Source: Candidatus Nanohaloarchaea archaeon
GTDB lineage: Archaea; EX4484-52; GLR71
Reading direction: 5' to 3'
NCBI GenBank assembly: GCA_030671745.1
Contig: DAOVHT010000021.1
Span: 1-13,726, forward strand
DNA: 13,726 bases
How positions within the stretch are numbered: the stretch's first letter is position 1; each line of letters begins with the position of its first letter. Shown in pieces: positions 1 to 5,952 of this stretch. Under the pieces are notes generated by a model. The model was given only the letters and a program-made list of their open reading frames with translations. It was not told the DNA's origin and did no database searches. Both the position numbers and the translations under genes were made by a program.

Positions 1-1
1 A

Positions 2-40
2 GTCTTCTCAGTAACTACTGAAGGAATAAAAGATCAATAA
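2..40 (+). CDS. Possible C-terminal end of a plus-strand gene (12 residues)
   Basis: One frame is open from the left edge and ends in TAA at 38-40, reading ...VFSVTTEGIKDQ. The other two plus frames meet stops at once or within a few codons. Twelve residues are too few to identify a product, and an open frame this short is expected by chance in AT-rich DNA. It would converge with the PRC-barrel gene. Confidence 0.15.
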   Translation, partial: VFSVTTEGIKDQ

Positions 41-45
41 AACAG

Positions 46-62
46 AAAAAAATAAAGAAAAA
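46..62 (-). terminator. T-tract terminator after the PRC-barrel gene
   Basis: Read on the minus strand, just past the stop at 70, the DNA gives runs of five and seven T separated by short A/C interruptions. Oligo-T without a hairpin is the usual archaeal termination signal. Confidence 0.5.
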
Positions 63-69
63 GATTTTC

Positions 70-330
70 TTAGAAAATCTCTTTTTCTGTTACAATAACA
101 AAATCGCCAACAGATTTAACCGCAGAAAATGGTATTAAATACCTCCCCTGTTCATCTTCTTGAAGCTGAAGCTCTGCTGTATGTTTTGTAGGATTTGAAA
201 GAAGCATATTCATAAGCTCACCAGTATCAGAAATAAAAGTCATATCAGATACTTCTCCAAATTTCCTTCCTGTCTGTTCACTGACTATAGTTTTTCCCGC
301 AATATCTTTAACTCTAACATTTGTATCCAT
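70..330 (-). CDS. PRC-barrel domain protein
   Basis: Small 86-residue protein that is almost entirely one PRC-barrel domain. The opening VKDIAGKTIVSEQTGRKFGEV is the usual first two strands, with the conserved G-x-x-F/I-G-x-V turn. LMNMLLSNP and then RYLIPFSAVKSVGDFVIV give the later strands. Archaeal stand-alone PRC-barrel proteins are of uncertain function; the fold occurs in RimM (ribosome maturation) and in photosynthetic reaction centre H subunits, and is thought to bind RNA or protein. The ATG at 330 is preferred over one 11 codons upstream because a GGTGG Shine-Dalgarno-like stretch lies 4 bases before it (335-339) and the TATA box at 367-375 leaves no room for the longer form. It ends in T-tracts and is transcribed on its own. 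Confidence 0.85.
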   Translation of the reverse strand: MDTNVRVKDIAGKTIVSEQTGRKFGEVSDMTFISDTGELMNMLLSNPTKHTAELQLQEDEQGRYLIPFSAVKSVGDFVIVTEKEIF

Positions 331-366
331 AATACCACCATGTATAATACATCTTAGTGTCAAAGG

Positions 367-375
367 TTTATAAAA
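367..375 (-). promoter_or_regulatory. TATA box of the PRC-barrel gene
   Basis: The minus strand reads TTTTATAAA, about 41 bases before the ATG at 330. That predicts a roughly 15-base leader holding the GGTGG ribosome site. Confidence 0.5.
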
Positions 376-424
376 TTAATTGAAAATGAATGAAAATCAT
401 ACAATTTCAACAGAAATTAATAAT

Positions 425-438
425 CAAAATCAAAAAAA
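425..438 (-). terminator. T-tract terminator after the AAA+ gene
   Basis: A run of seven T on the minus strand begins directly after the TGA stop at 439-441, followed by a second T4 run. Confidence 0.5.
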
Positions 439-1500
439 TCATGCATTGACTACAACGCTCTTAAGCTTAGGTGATATCTTATAGATGAATGCCTTGCCTG
501 CTTTTTCACGGATCACAAGACCCATGATAGACAACCGCCGAAGGATATTGTTGACAGAACGCAAAGCATGCCCATGCGACTGATAATCTGTTATATCAAT
601 CATATTTATTATCTGTGTGGGCGTGGATGCATTCTCTGAAAGTACATCAATTATGGCTTTCTGCTTATCTGTCAGGTTAGTAAGATGCATATTTATCTCA
701 TCAACAACATTGACTTCAGGTACTGCATCAAAATATGAACTGTCAATTATGACAGAATTTTTTTCCATTGCAGTGTGAACCAGTGAATTGCATAGTTTTA
801 TGACCTCACGAGGAAATCCGCCCGTAACCTTGTAGACTTCAAGAAGTGCATCCATAGTGAATGGTTCTAACCCTTTACCGCCCACAAACGATATCCTTTT
901 CTTTACAAGATTGACCGAATCCTCTTTAGACAATGCTTTAAGTTCAACCTCAGATGACACTCTCTGTGCAAGAGTCTCAAGAGTTTCAAGATAATCACCT
1001 TTAAGTTTAGGAAGTCCTGCAAGAACCAATGACATGCCATAAATCTGGTCCGATATGGATCGTAACCATTCAAGTACATGAACTTTTGTCTCATGCGCTT
1101 CATCAACTAACAGTATAACTTTCTTATTCTTATTCCGTCTATTGAAAACTTCAGCAAGATTATATAGATTAATACCGTTCATCTGAAACAATCTTTGAAT
1201 AAGATTAGGTTTCAGGTAAGTTGCTTTGAATATATCTACAAGCTCTTTCTCATCAAGCGGTGGTTTAGGAAGATATATGACATCATATTTCTCACATAAC
1301 CATTTAAGGAATGTTGTCTTACCGGCACCGGTCGACCCTGTTATAAGTATGAATTTCTGTCCTTCATCCAAAGACCTGACAATCTCTTTAACTTCTTTTG
1401 AATATCCGACAAAAAGGGAAGGTTGTATCTCTAGCGTGAACGGATTACCCGTCCAATCGAATTGCGAGAACCAAGAATCATCATTCATATTTTTGTTCAT
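439..1500 (-). CDS. ExeA/TniB-like AAA+ ATPase with C-terminal winged helix
   Basis: 353-residue ATPase. The N-terminus has a W-x-x-NPF motif (16-21) typical of ExeA/TniB-type and other STAND-like AAA+ proteins. Walker A is GSTGAGKTT at 55-63 and Walker B is ILLVDEAHE at 129-137. A sensor-1-like LVLAGLP sits at 158-164, an arginine-finger-like LAQRV around R180, and a sensor-2 stretch GGFPREVIKL at 227-236. From about 275 on, LTDKQKAIIDVLSEN to VNNILRRLSIMGLVIREK reads as a winged helix, as in archaeal Orc1/Cdc6 and MarR-like domains. The likely role is an ATP-driven DNA-binding switch or loader; no transposase or secretion partner is adjacent, so the process is unknown. The ATG at 1500 has a good AGAGGG site at 1509-1514, 8 bases upstream. 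A second ATG four codons in is possible. Confidence 0.85.
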   Translation of the reverse strand: MNKNMNDDSWFSQFDWTGNPFTLEIQPSLFVGYSKEVKEIVRSLDEGQKFILITGSTGAGKTTFLKWLCEKYDVIYLPKPPLDEKELVDIFKATYLKPNLIQRLFQMNGINLYNLAEVFNRRNKNKKVILLVDEAHETKVHVLEWLRSISDQIYGMSLVLAGLPKLKGDYLETLETLAQRVSSEVELKALSKEDSVNLVKKRISFVGGKGLEPFTMDALLEVYKVTGGFPREVIKLCNSLVHTAMEKNSVIIDSSYFDAVPEVNVVDEINMHLTNLTDKQKAIIDVLSENASTPTQIINMIDITDYQSHGHALRSVNNILRRLSIMGLVIREKAGKAFIYKISPKLKSVVVNA

Positions 1501-1540
1501 GTGAATATCCCTCTGTTAATGTGAACCAAACCCATTTATT

Positions 1541-1549
1541 AATTTATAC
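1541..1549 (-). promoter_or_regulatory. TATA box of the AAA+ gene
   Basis: The minus strand reads GTATAAATT about 45 bases before the ATG at 1500. This predicts a leader of about 18 bases carrying the AGAGGG site. It lies back to back with the promoter of the divergent gene at 1586. Confidence 0.5.
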
Positions 1550-1555
1550 AAAAAT

Positions 1556-1564
1556 AATATAAAT
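1556..1564 (+). promoter_or_regulatory. TATA box for a leaderless transcript of the cyclic phosphodiesterase gene
   Basis: AATATAAAT is centred 26 bases before the ATG at 1586, with no Shine-Dalgarno sequence between. That spacing puts the transcript start at or next to the start codon. Confidence 0.6.
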
Positions 1565-1585
1565 GTAACTGTTATTAAGCTATTT

Positions 1586-2176
1586 ATGAGATATTTCATA
1601 AGTGCGGATATACCTGAAAACGTTAAAAAAGAAATGATATCTATCAAAAATGAATTTAACGTGAACAAAAAACACATACGATACGTGAACCAGAACAATA
1701 TACATATAACCCTCCGTTTTCTAAGAGACATAAGGCCAGACACATTAGAAAAAATCAACACAGCACTGAAATCGTCAATGGACAACACAAATGCACCCTC
1801 TGCACACATCGAGAGACTAGAACCTTACCCGAACAAGAGCAATATGAGAGGTGTATGGTTGCAAATATGTTCACGTGAAATAAACTCTATCAAAAAAGAG
1901 ATAGACCAAGCAATAGATGACATATGCAAAGAAAAGCAATGCACACCGAAAAAGTACAACGACAATAAGATACACACAACACTTTTCAGGATAAAGAAAG
2001 CTGACAAAAAAACAGAAGAAGACATCATGCAAACTATAGATTACGTGAACAAAAAAATAAAAAAAACGGATTTCACAATAAAAAAGATAGAGCTGAAACA
2101 AAGTGAACTTAGACCCGACGGACCAACATACACCACCCACCAGAGTTACATCCTGAAGAATAACCACCAAGAGTAG
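1586..2176 (+). CDS. thpR: RNA 2',3'-cyclic phosphodiesterase (2'-5' RNA ligase family)
   Basis: 196-residue member of the 2H phosphoesterase superfamily, close to the usual ThpR/LigT length of about 180-190. It begins MRYFISADIP, like the family's R-x-F-I/V-A-I/V-D/P strand. The two catalytic H-x-T-x motifs are HITL at 40-43 and HTTL at 130-133, placed as expected on the two lobes. The family hydrolyses RNA 2',3'-cyclic phosphate ends and was first named for 2'-5' tRNA ligation; the cellular role in archaea is not settled. The C-terminal SELRPDGPTYTTHQSYIL is the typical closing strand. The message appears leaderless. The coding strand is very A-rich and T-poor. ACGTGAA recurs in it several times, including a 16-base stretch repeated in the next gene. 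Confidence 0.93.
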   Translation: MRYFISADIPENVKKEMISIKNEFNVNKKHIRYVNQNNIHITLRFLRDIRPDTLEKINTALKSSMDNTNAPSAHIERLEPYPNKSNMRGVWLQICSREINSIKKEIDQAIDDICKEKQCTPKKYNDNKIHTTLFRIKKADKKTEEDIMQTIDYVNKKIKKTDFTIKKIELKQSELRPDGPTYTTHQSYILKNNHQE

Positions 2177-2180
2177 TCAC

Positions 2181-2190
2181 AAAGATATAT
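2181..2190 (+). promoter_or_regulatory. TATA box of the OB-fold gene
   Basis: AAAGATATAT lies about 30 bases before the ATG at 2217, in the only 40 bases between the two plus-strand genes. The downstream gene can therefore have its own leaderless transcript. Confidence 0.45.
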
Positions 2191-2216
2191 CAACGCCAAC
2201 CAACAACATATATGAT

Positions 2217-2579
2217 ATGGGCCCAAACAAGACAATACGTTCACGTGAAATAAAATATCTAAGTTTTGCAATAACCATATTAGGTCTAATCATACTGATT
2301 CAAGCAACAAATACATTCACGCCAGACACAATACTAATCAAAAACATTGATGAAACGTTTCAGGGCGACTACATATCAACATGCGGCACAGTCATAGACA
2401 TAAGAACTTCAACAAAAAACACATTCATCACGCTTGAATCTGAAAAAGCGTCAATAGACAGCATATTCTTTGACACCCTCAGACACATAACAATAAACAG
2501 TCATGTCTGCATAACAGGCAAAATAGAGATATACAAAGGGACTGTAGAGATCATAGGCGACAGAATTATAGAACAATAA
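2217..2579 (+). CDS. Membrane-anchored OB-fold protein
   Basis: 120 residues in two parts. Residues 14-29 (YLSFAITILGLIILIQ) form one hydrophobic membrane segment after a basic N-terminus (KTIRSREIK), which predicts the OB domain outside the cytoplasm or the segment as a signal anchor. Residues 49-118 fit a tRNA_anti-type OB fold: GDYISTCGTVIDIR, FITLES, IDSIFF, INSHVCITGKIEIYKGTVEIIG. The GKIEIYKG-x-x-EI ending is the strongest match. Such folds bind nucleic acid, but an OB fold behind a membrane span may instead bind oligosaccharide or protein, so no substrate is assigned. It lies 40 bases after thpR on the same strand and may be co-expressed with it. It converges on the membrane-protein gene at 2620. 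Confidence 0.8.
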   Translation: MGPNKTIRSREIKYLSFAITILGLIILIQATNTFTPDTILIKNIDETFQGDYISTCGTVIDIRTSTKNTFITLESEKASIDSIFFDTLRHITINSHVCITGKIEIYKGTVEIIGDRIIEQ

Positions 2580-2591
2580 TAAACTAAGATA

Positions 2592-2612
2592 AAAAAAAGA
2601 AAAGAAAAAAAG
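2592..2612 (-). terminator. T-tract terminator after the four-helix membrane protein
   Basis: The minus strand holds T7, T4 and T8 runs separated by single C, starting 8 bases past the stop of the gene at 2620. It sits between two convergent genes. Confidence 0.6.
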
Positions 2613-2619
2613 GTATTAC

Positions 2620-2994
2620 TTACCTTGTCTTTGCGATATCATGAATTGCTTTCAATGCAACGACCAATGCGGCTGCTGACACAAAGAATGATATGTAACG
2701 CACAATATCAACAAGATACGAACCTATGAGCGGTAATTCTTCAATACCCCCTCGCATAACAACAAGCAAAGCGATTGTTGCAATCAAGAACGGTCTGACT
2801 TCATCATCATTTATGTTCAAGAAACCCACAATAAGACCAAAAACAGTCAATATGAGTGGTGCCATAGTTGCAGTAGCTGTAGGTACTGATCCTGGAAGTC
2901 CTGCAATCACTGCAAGCGCAATACCAAGAAAAAACGAAAAAGTACCAACTTTTTCTGCGTGCTTAAAATCCGCAATAGTTTTTCTTTTAACCAT
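2620..2994 (-). CDS. Small conserved four-helix membrane protein
   Basis: 124 residues with four predicted membrane segments at about 17-33, 42-61, 67-82 and 89-115. Between helices 2 and 3 is the polar turn NINDDEVRPF. The first 16 residues (MVKRKTIADFKHAEKV) are basic and would stay in the cytoplasm. The pattern FLGIALAVIAGLPG, then LILTVFGLIVGFLNI, then FLIATIALLV is familiar from uncharacterised archaeal membrane proteins, but no function is known to me. The ATG at 2994 is chosen over one eight codons upstream because a full AGGAGGT site (3001-3007) lies six bases before it. It is a single-gene unit with a strong BRE/TATA module at 3047-3066. Confidence 0.8.
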   Translation of the reverse strand: MVKRKTIADFKHAEKVGTFSFFLGIALAVIAGLPGSVPTATATMAPLILTVFGLIVGFLNINDDEVRPFLIATIALLVVMRGGIEELPLIGSYLVDIVRYISFFVSAAALVVALKAIHDIAKTR

Positions 2995-3046
2995 ATAAAA
3001 ACCTCCTGAAACATACAATAATCAGGTACACATACTTACATTTTAT

Positions 3047-3066
3047 AGTATATATCCTTTTTGGTA
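3047..3066 (-). promoter_or_regulatory. BRE/TATA promoter module of the four-helix membrane protein
   Basis: The minus strand reads TACCAAAAAGGATATATACT, one of five window sites sharing the pattern WACC-(A-rich)-TATATA. It lies 53-72 bases before the ATG and directly after the end of tgtA, giving a leader of roughly 30 bases with an AGGAGGT site. Confidence 0.6.
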
Positions 3067-3081
3067 ATTAAAAACAGAAAA

Positions 3082-4980
3082 TCAAGAGAAACCAAGACGT
3101 GTCTTGACAGCCACGCCTTCCTTGAAATCCATCATCTCATCTGGGTTAAGCATGCATTTCCCGGTACCGATAAGATTATCAAGAGAATCAACGATCAATA
3201 CTTCATCATACGGACGTATATCAACATCGGCATTGATCACAAACTTAGAGAAGACACTTTTCCCCTCACGGACAAAAGGAACCGCATCATCTGACACCAC
3301 AACACGGTATGCAGGTTTAGGAAGTACCTCCATCAACCTTTCAGCTCCAAGTCCGGCAGGAATGAAAAAACCATCTTCAGCACGAAGAGTACCAAGAATT
3401 TCAGCCCCGATATAGATACGACGCAGACGCCCCGTCTTTCTTGATATCTCAAGCTTGATATCTCCCGTCAGTATTTTCTCAGCACCTTTCCCATACTGGT
3501 ACATCAGTATTGACCGCGCCTCAAGGATATGGTCCACCGGTTTTTTATCAAAATCAGCAAGCTCTTTCGTATCCTTATATTTAGATAAGATATGAAATTT
3601 AGGATAATAGGACTTATAGGACGATATATATTCATTTATTGCCTTTTCAGAATTGCACAAAAGATTTTGTGAAACGCTTGATGGAACAATTGTCTGCCCG
3701 AACGGATACATATTGAGCAATTCGGAAGGGACTGCACCATAGATGTTATCCATCACGATGAAATGAGACGACTTTGTAGACTTTGCAAACCTTTCAAAAG
3801 AACGCACAATATAACCATTCCTTCCTTTTGGTGGAACATACCGTTCTTCTAATCTTTTCGCAACTCTGGCAACGGCGGGTCTATCCAAAGACACACTGCC
3901 CGTATAAAAAAATGCCCGCTCCTTAGTCATGGGATCAAACTTTTCCATGAACCCCATATATTCTTCATTTGCAAGCAACCTGAGATATGCATCAAAAAGT
4001 GCAGGATGTGCGCGAACCCTCATCTCGACAAGCTCGAAAAGCGTACCGTCAACTATCGCCTGCCTTATTGTCTTGATTTCCTGGAACGTGACATAAAGGT
4101 TATGCATGGCAATGTCTCGCATTTTCATGTCCGTCGGTTTCTTACCAGAACAGGCAGGGCAGTTACATGGCAACTCGCTGATATCATCCACTTTCAGCGT
4201 ACCGTTTACAGTCATGTACCTCCTGTCTTCCGCGTAAAGCGCATATGCAGCAGAATCAAAAAGGTCAACACCCAAAAGCGTAAGCAATGAAAAAAGCATA
4301 GGATGCCCACAACCAAACGCATGCACGGGCTTGTTAAGTGGCATGTTCATCTTGACAGTCATGACAGTCTCAATAAGCTTTGTAAAATTATATTTTTCCA
4401 TAAGAGGAACAATGCCCCCGATCGCAAACACATCAACGCCTATCTTGCCCACTTTCTGTGCAGCCTGCGCCCTGAGTTCCATAAACCTGCCACCCTGGAC
4501 AGGCCCCACAAGATCCTGAGAGGTTACAGATTCTCTTGCATCATCAATCCGAGAGAGAGTATCTGCTAATTTTTTTTCAGCGATTTCGGAATTATCCTTA
4601 GGTAGCGTGAAAAGATCAAGCGGTGTTATTATATCAGAACCAATCTTTTTCTGATAAGCGATTGTCTCTTCCGGGCTTATCTTTACAGAACCGTGTGAAT
4701 ACATCTGAAAAGTACCGCTATCAGTATATATCGGACCATCCCAATCATATACCTTGTGCATGCCATCTTTCTCGATCTCTTTCGCTTTTTTAGAATTACG
4801 AATAATGTATGCATTAGTGATTATGATTTCAGCACCGAAGATATCTTTCAGTTCGCGCGGTGTCACTATCTGCTTATCCGGATTGACAACTATAGCAATA
4901 TTAGGTGTCTTCACCTTATACTTACCGATTTTCCAGTCACAGATCCTTGCACAGGCATCTCTTGATTTTATTTCAAACAT
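3082..4980 (-). CDS. tgtA: Archaeosine tRNA-guanine transglycosylase (ArcTGT)
   Basis: 632 residues, the full length expected for archaeal ArcTGT. The enzyme swaps guanine at position 15 in the tRNA D-loop for preQ0, the first tRNA-level step to archaeosine. It opens MFEIKSRDACARI like family members. The conserved active-site aspartates are D87 in YTDSGTFQM and D242 in LFDSAAYALYA. The zinc site is C272, C274, C277 (PCNCPAC) with H293. VQGG at 161-164 and AIGG at 186-189 are substrate-pocket loops. The C-terminal C1/C2 region ends in a PUA domain from about residue 557 (RVVVSDDAVPFV to AVKTRLGFS). A GTG four codons upstream is possible, but the ATG at 4980 fits the family N-terminus and leaves the TATA box about 32 bases away. 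The later pathway enzyme is encoded at 7397-8710. Confidence 0.97.
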   Translation of the reverse strand: MFEIKSRDACARICDWKIGKYKVKTPNIAIVVNPDKQIVTPRELKDIFGAEIIITNAYIIRNSKKAKEIEKDGMHKVYDWDGPIYTDSGTFQMYSHGSVKISPEETIAYQKKIGSDIITPLDLFTLPKDNSEIAEKKLADTLSRIDDARESVTSQDLVGPVQGGRFMELRAQAAQKVGKIGVDVFAIGGIVPLMEKYNFTKLIETVMTVKMNMPLNKPVHAFGCGHPMLFSLLTLLGVDLFDSAAYALYAEDRRYMTVNGTLKVDDISELPCNCPACSGKKPTDMKMRDIAMHNLYVTFQEIKTIRQAIVDGTLFELVEMRVRAHPALFDAYLRLLANEEYMGFMEKFDPMTKERAFFYTGSVSLDRPAVARVAKRLEERYVPPKGRNGYIVRSFERFAKSTKSSHFIVMDNIYGAVPSELLNMYPFGQTIVPSSVSQNLLCNSEKAINEYISSYKSYYPKFHILSKYKDTKELADFDKKPVDHILEARSILMYQYGKGAEKILTGDIKLEISRKTGRLRRIYIGAEILGTLRAEDGFFIPAGLGAERLMEVLPKPAYRVVVSDDAVPFVREGKSVFSKFVINADVDIRPYDEVLIVDSLDNLIGTGKCMLNPDEMMDFKEGVAVKTRLGFS

Positions 4981-5005
4981 ACAAACACACACTACCTAAA
5001 AATAA

Positions 5006-5017
5006 GATTATATATAA
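5006..5017 (-). promoter_or_regulatory. TATA box of tgtA
   Basis: The minus strand reads TTATATATAATC, centred about 32 bases before the ATG at 4980. The transcript would be leaderless or have a leader of a few bases. Confidence 0.55.
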
Positions 5018-5168
5018 GACTATACTGAAATTGATAAATATACTTTAAATAATTAAATATAAATAATGACATATCAACAATTTGCACAACTTAAATAAAC
5101 AACATAAATCTACAGAAATCAAAAGAATAAAAATTACTCACACACCTAACTCCCACACTACTTAAGAC
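5018..5168. other. AT-rich spacer with no recognisable gene
   Basis: Very AT-rich. The longest ATG frames are about ten codons, for example MTYQQFAQLK on the plus strand. Short T5 runs on the minus strand (about 5129-5133) may end the microprotein transcript. No RNA gene or repeat was seen. Confidence 0.5.
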
Positions 5169-5258
5169 CTAAGCAACAATAGTTGAAATGAACACAAGCC
5201 CATAAACAAAAACTGTTAACCCAGACAATACGATTATCTTATTCTTGACATCCATCAT
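5169..5258 (-). CDS. 29-residue single-pass membrane microprotein
   Basis: A short frame reads MMDVKNKIIVLSGLTVFV followed by YGLVFISTIVA and TAG. Residues 8-29 are one uninterrupted hydrophobic segment, preceded by a short charged head (D3, K5, K7), which is the layout of a membrane microprotein. A GGGTGA ribosome site (5264-5269) complementary to the archaeal 16S tail sits 5 bases before the first ATG and 8 before the second. A strong BRE/TATA module lies at 5400-5419 on the same strand, giving a leader of about 120 bases. No homologue is known to me and the function is unknown. The three signals together (promoter, ribosome site, hydrophobic helix) make chance less likely, but the frame is short. 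Confidence 0.55.
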   Translation of the reverse strand: MMDVKNKIIVLSGLTVFVYGLVFISTIVA

Positions 5259-5399
5259 AATATTCACCCAAATAATTCAGACCCAAACAACCAACAATTA
5301 AACAGACCCAAACATTCCCCTCATCCCGCAGGAATCATTGTGGTATTTGGACATTTGGTGGTTAAAATCTAAATCTGGTATTTTTAATTAGTCACCGCC
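5259..5399 (-). promoter_or_regulatory. Leader of the microprotein gene, with repeated TTTGGGT elements
   Basis: Between the promoter and the microprotein start, GTTTGGGTCTG occurs twice on the minus strand (5303-5313 and 5278-5288). A third, weaker copy, ATTTGGGTGAA (5263-5273), carries the ribosome site itself. A GC-rich patch at 5314-5335 can form a 5-bp stem (ATTCC/GGAAT), which stands out in AT-rich surroundings. An 18-codon frame at 5298-5354 is present but lacks a ribosome site. Confidence 0.35.
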
Positions 5400-5419
5400 A
5401 CTATATATAGTTTACGGTT
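5400..5419 (-). promoter_or_regulatory. BRE/TATA promoter module upstream of the microprotein
   Basis: The minus strand reads AACCGTAAACTATATATAGT, aligning without gaps to the modules at 3047, 5864, 5911 and 13001. The core ACTATATATAGT is palindromic, so some plus-strand initiation is conceivable. On the plus side, 5420-5563 holds no gene that I can see. Confidence 0.5.
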
Positions 5420-5537
5420 TTAAGAATAGATACATTTATAAAGACTATCTCAACCACTGCTGTTTCGAACAACAACCAGATCAACAAATATATCCAAAAA
5501 GAAATGACCAATATAAAAAAGAATGAAACACCATAAT

Positions 5538-5562
5538 AAAAACTTAGAAAAACTCAAGAAAA
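5538..5562 (-). terminator. T-tract terminator after the winged-helix gene
   Basis: The minus strand just past the stop at 5564 contains T4, T5 and T5 runs with short interruptions. Confidence 0.45.
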
Positions 5563-5563
5563 T

Positions 5564-5803
5564 TTATTTTCCTTGAAGCCACCACAATAATTTTTTTCTC
5601 TGGCCAATTTTTGCAGTTTCCATCTTGCCATCAATGATACCCATGCTTTTCAGTTTATAGCAATGCGCATTTATCGTGCTCCAAGAAAGTTCAGTATTTT
5701 TTGCAAGCAAGTACGTTGATATTGGTTTTCCAGCCTCTTTGAGTGTTGATTCTATAAGCAGATCAATCTCATCCATCATTTCACGAATATCATCTTTTAC
5801 CAT
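5564..5803 (-). CDS. Winged-helix DNA-binding regulator
   Basis: 79 residues forming one winged helix with an acidic N-terminal helix (DDIREMMDEIDLLIESTL). Residues 27-55 (KPISTYLLAKNTELSWSTINAHCYKLKSMGII) read as helix-turn-helix with the recognition helix WSTINAHCYKLKSMG. The wing follows as DGKMETAKIGQRKKLLWWL. This fits small archaeal ArsR/MarR-like or generic wHTH regulators; the ligand is unknown. The ATG at 5803 is preferred over the one at 5863, because the latter lies under the TATA box and its extra residues do not look like protein. No clear ribosome site precedes 5803. It is divergent from the zinc-ribbon gene. The perfect inverted repeat at 5871-5883/5911-5923 between them is a natural candidate operator for this protein. 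Confidence 0.8.
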   Translation of the reverse strand: MVKDDIREMMDEIDLLIESTLKEAGKPISTYLLAKNTELSWSTINAHCYKLKSMGIIDGKMETAKIGQRKKLLWWLQGK

Positions 5804-5863
5804 TTCTGTACACAACCATACTAATATCTCAACATACAAGTATAAACTACATTTGACAACCAT

Positions 5864-5883
5864 AGTATATATAGTTTTTGGTT
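5864..5883 (-). promoter_or_regulatory. BRE/TATA promoter module of the winged-helix gene
   Basis: The minus strand reads AACCAAAAACTATATATACT, about 61-80 bases before the ATG at 5803. Its first 13 bases are one arm of the inverted repeat shared with the divergent promoter. A second, weaker TATA-like TTTATACTT lies at about 5840-5848. Confidence 0.6.
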
Positions 5884-5923
5884 ATTACACATAATCCCAC
5901 CAACCCTAAAAACCAAAAACTAT
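5871..5923. repeat. Perfect 13-bp inverted repeat between divergent genes
   Basis: ATAGTTTTTGGTT at 5871-5883 and AACCAAAAACTAT at 5911-5923 are exact reverse complements separated by 27 bases. Each arm covers the BRE and the start of the TATA box of one of the two divergent promoters. A protein bound to both arms would shut both genes. Alternatively, both promoters simply carry the same strong BRE/TATA consensus. Confidence 0.7.
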
Positions 5924-5930
5924 TTAATGT
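5911..5930 (+). promoter_or_regulatory. BRE/TATA promoter module of the zinc-ribbon gene
   Basis: AACCAAAAACTATTTAATGT, with the TATA part (5921-5929) centred about 28 bases before the ATG at 5953 and no ribosome site between. A leaderless transcript is predicted. Confidence 0.6.
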
Positions 5931-5952
5931 TCGACCCTCATATTATGTTTAT

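Noticed and set aside
5298..5354. 18-codon frame (MSKYHNDSCGMRGMFGSV) in the microprotein leader
   Set aside because: It has no ribosome site and no hydrophobic or domain-like pattern, and it ends inside the repeated leader element. An accidental frame is more likely.
5462..5470. GTTCGAAAC on the minus strand, resembling a tRNA T-loop, with a 5-bp T-arm-like stem
   Set aside because: No matching acceptor, D-arm or anticodon arm can be placed upstream, and the flanking acceptor-like GTGGTTG has no partner.
5433..5563. Possible plus-strand transcript from the palindromic TATA at 5400-5412
   Set aside because: Only a ten-codon frame and no RNA structure were found downstream. The asymmetric ACC-A-rich BRE points to the minus strand.
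5804..5863. 20-codon N-terminal extension of the winged-helix protein
   Set aside because: The ATG at 5863 abuts the TATA box, so it cannot be on the transcript made from it.
5878..5952. 25-codon N-terminal extension of the zinc-ribbon protein
   Set aside because: The TATA box at 5921-5929 would lie inside the coding part, and the added residues have no domain character.
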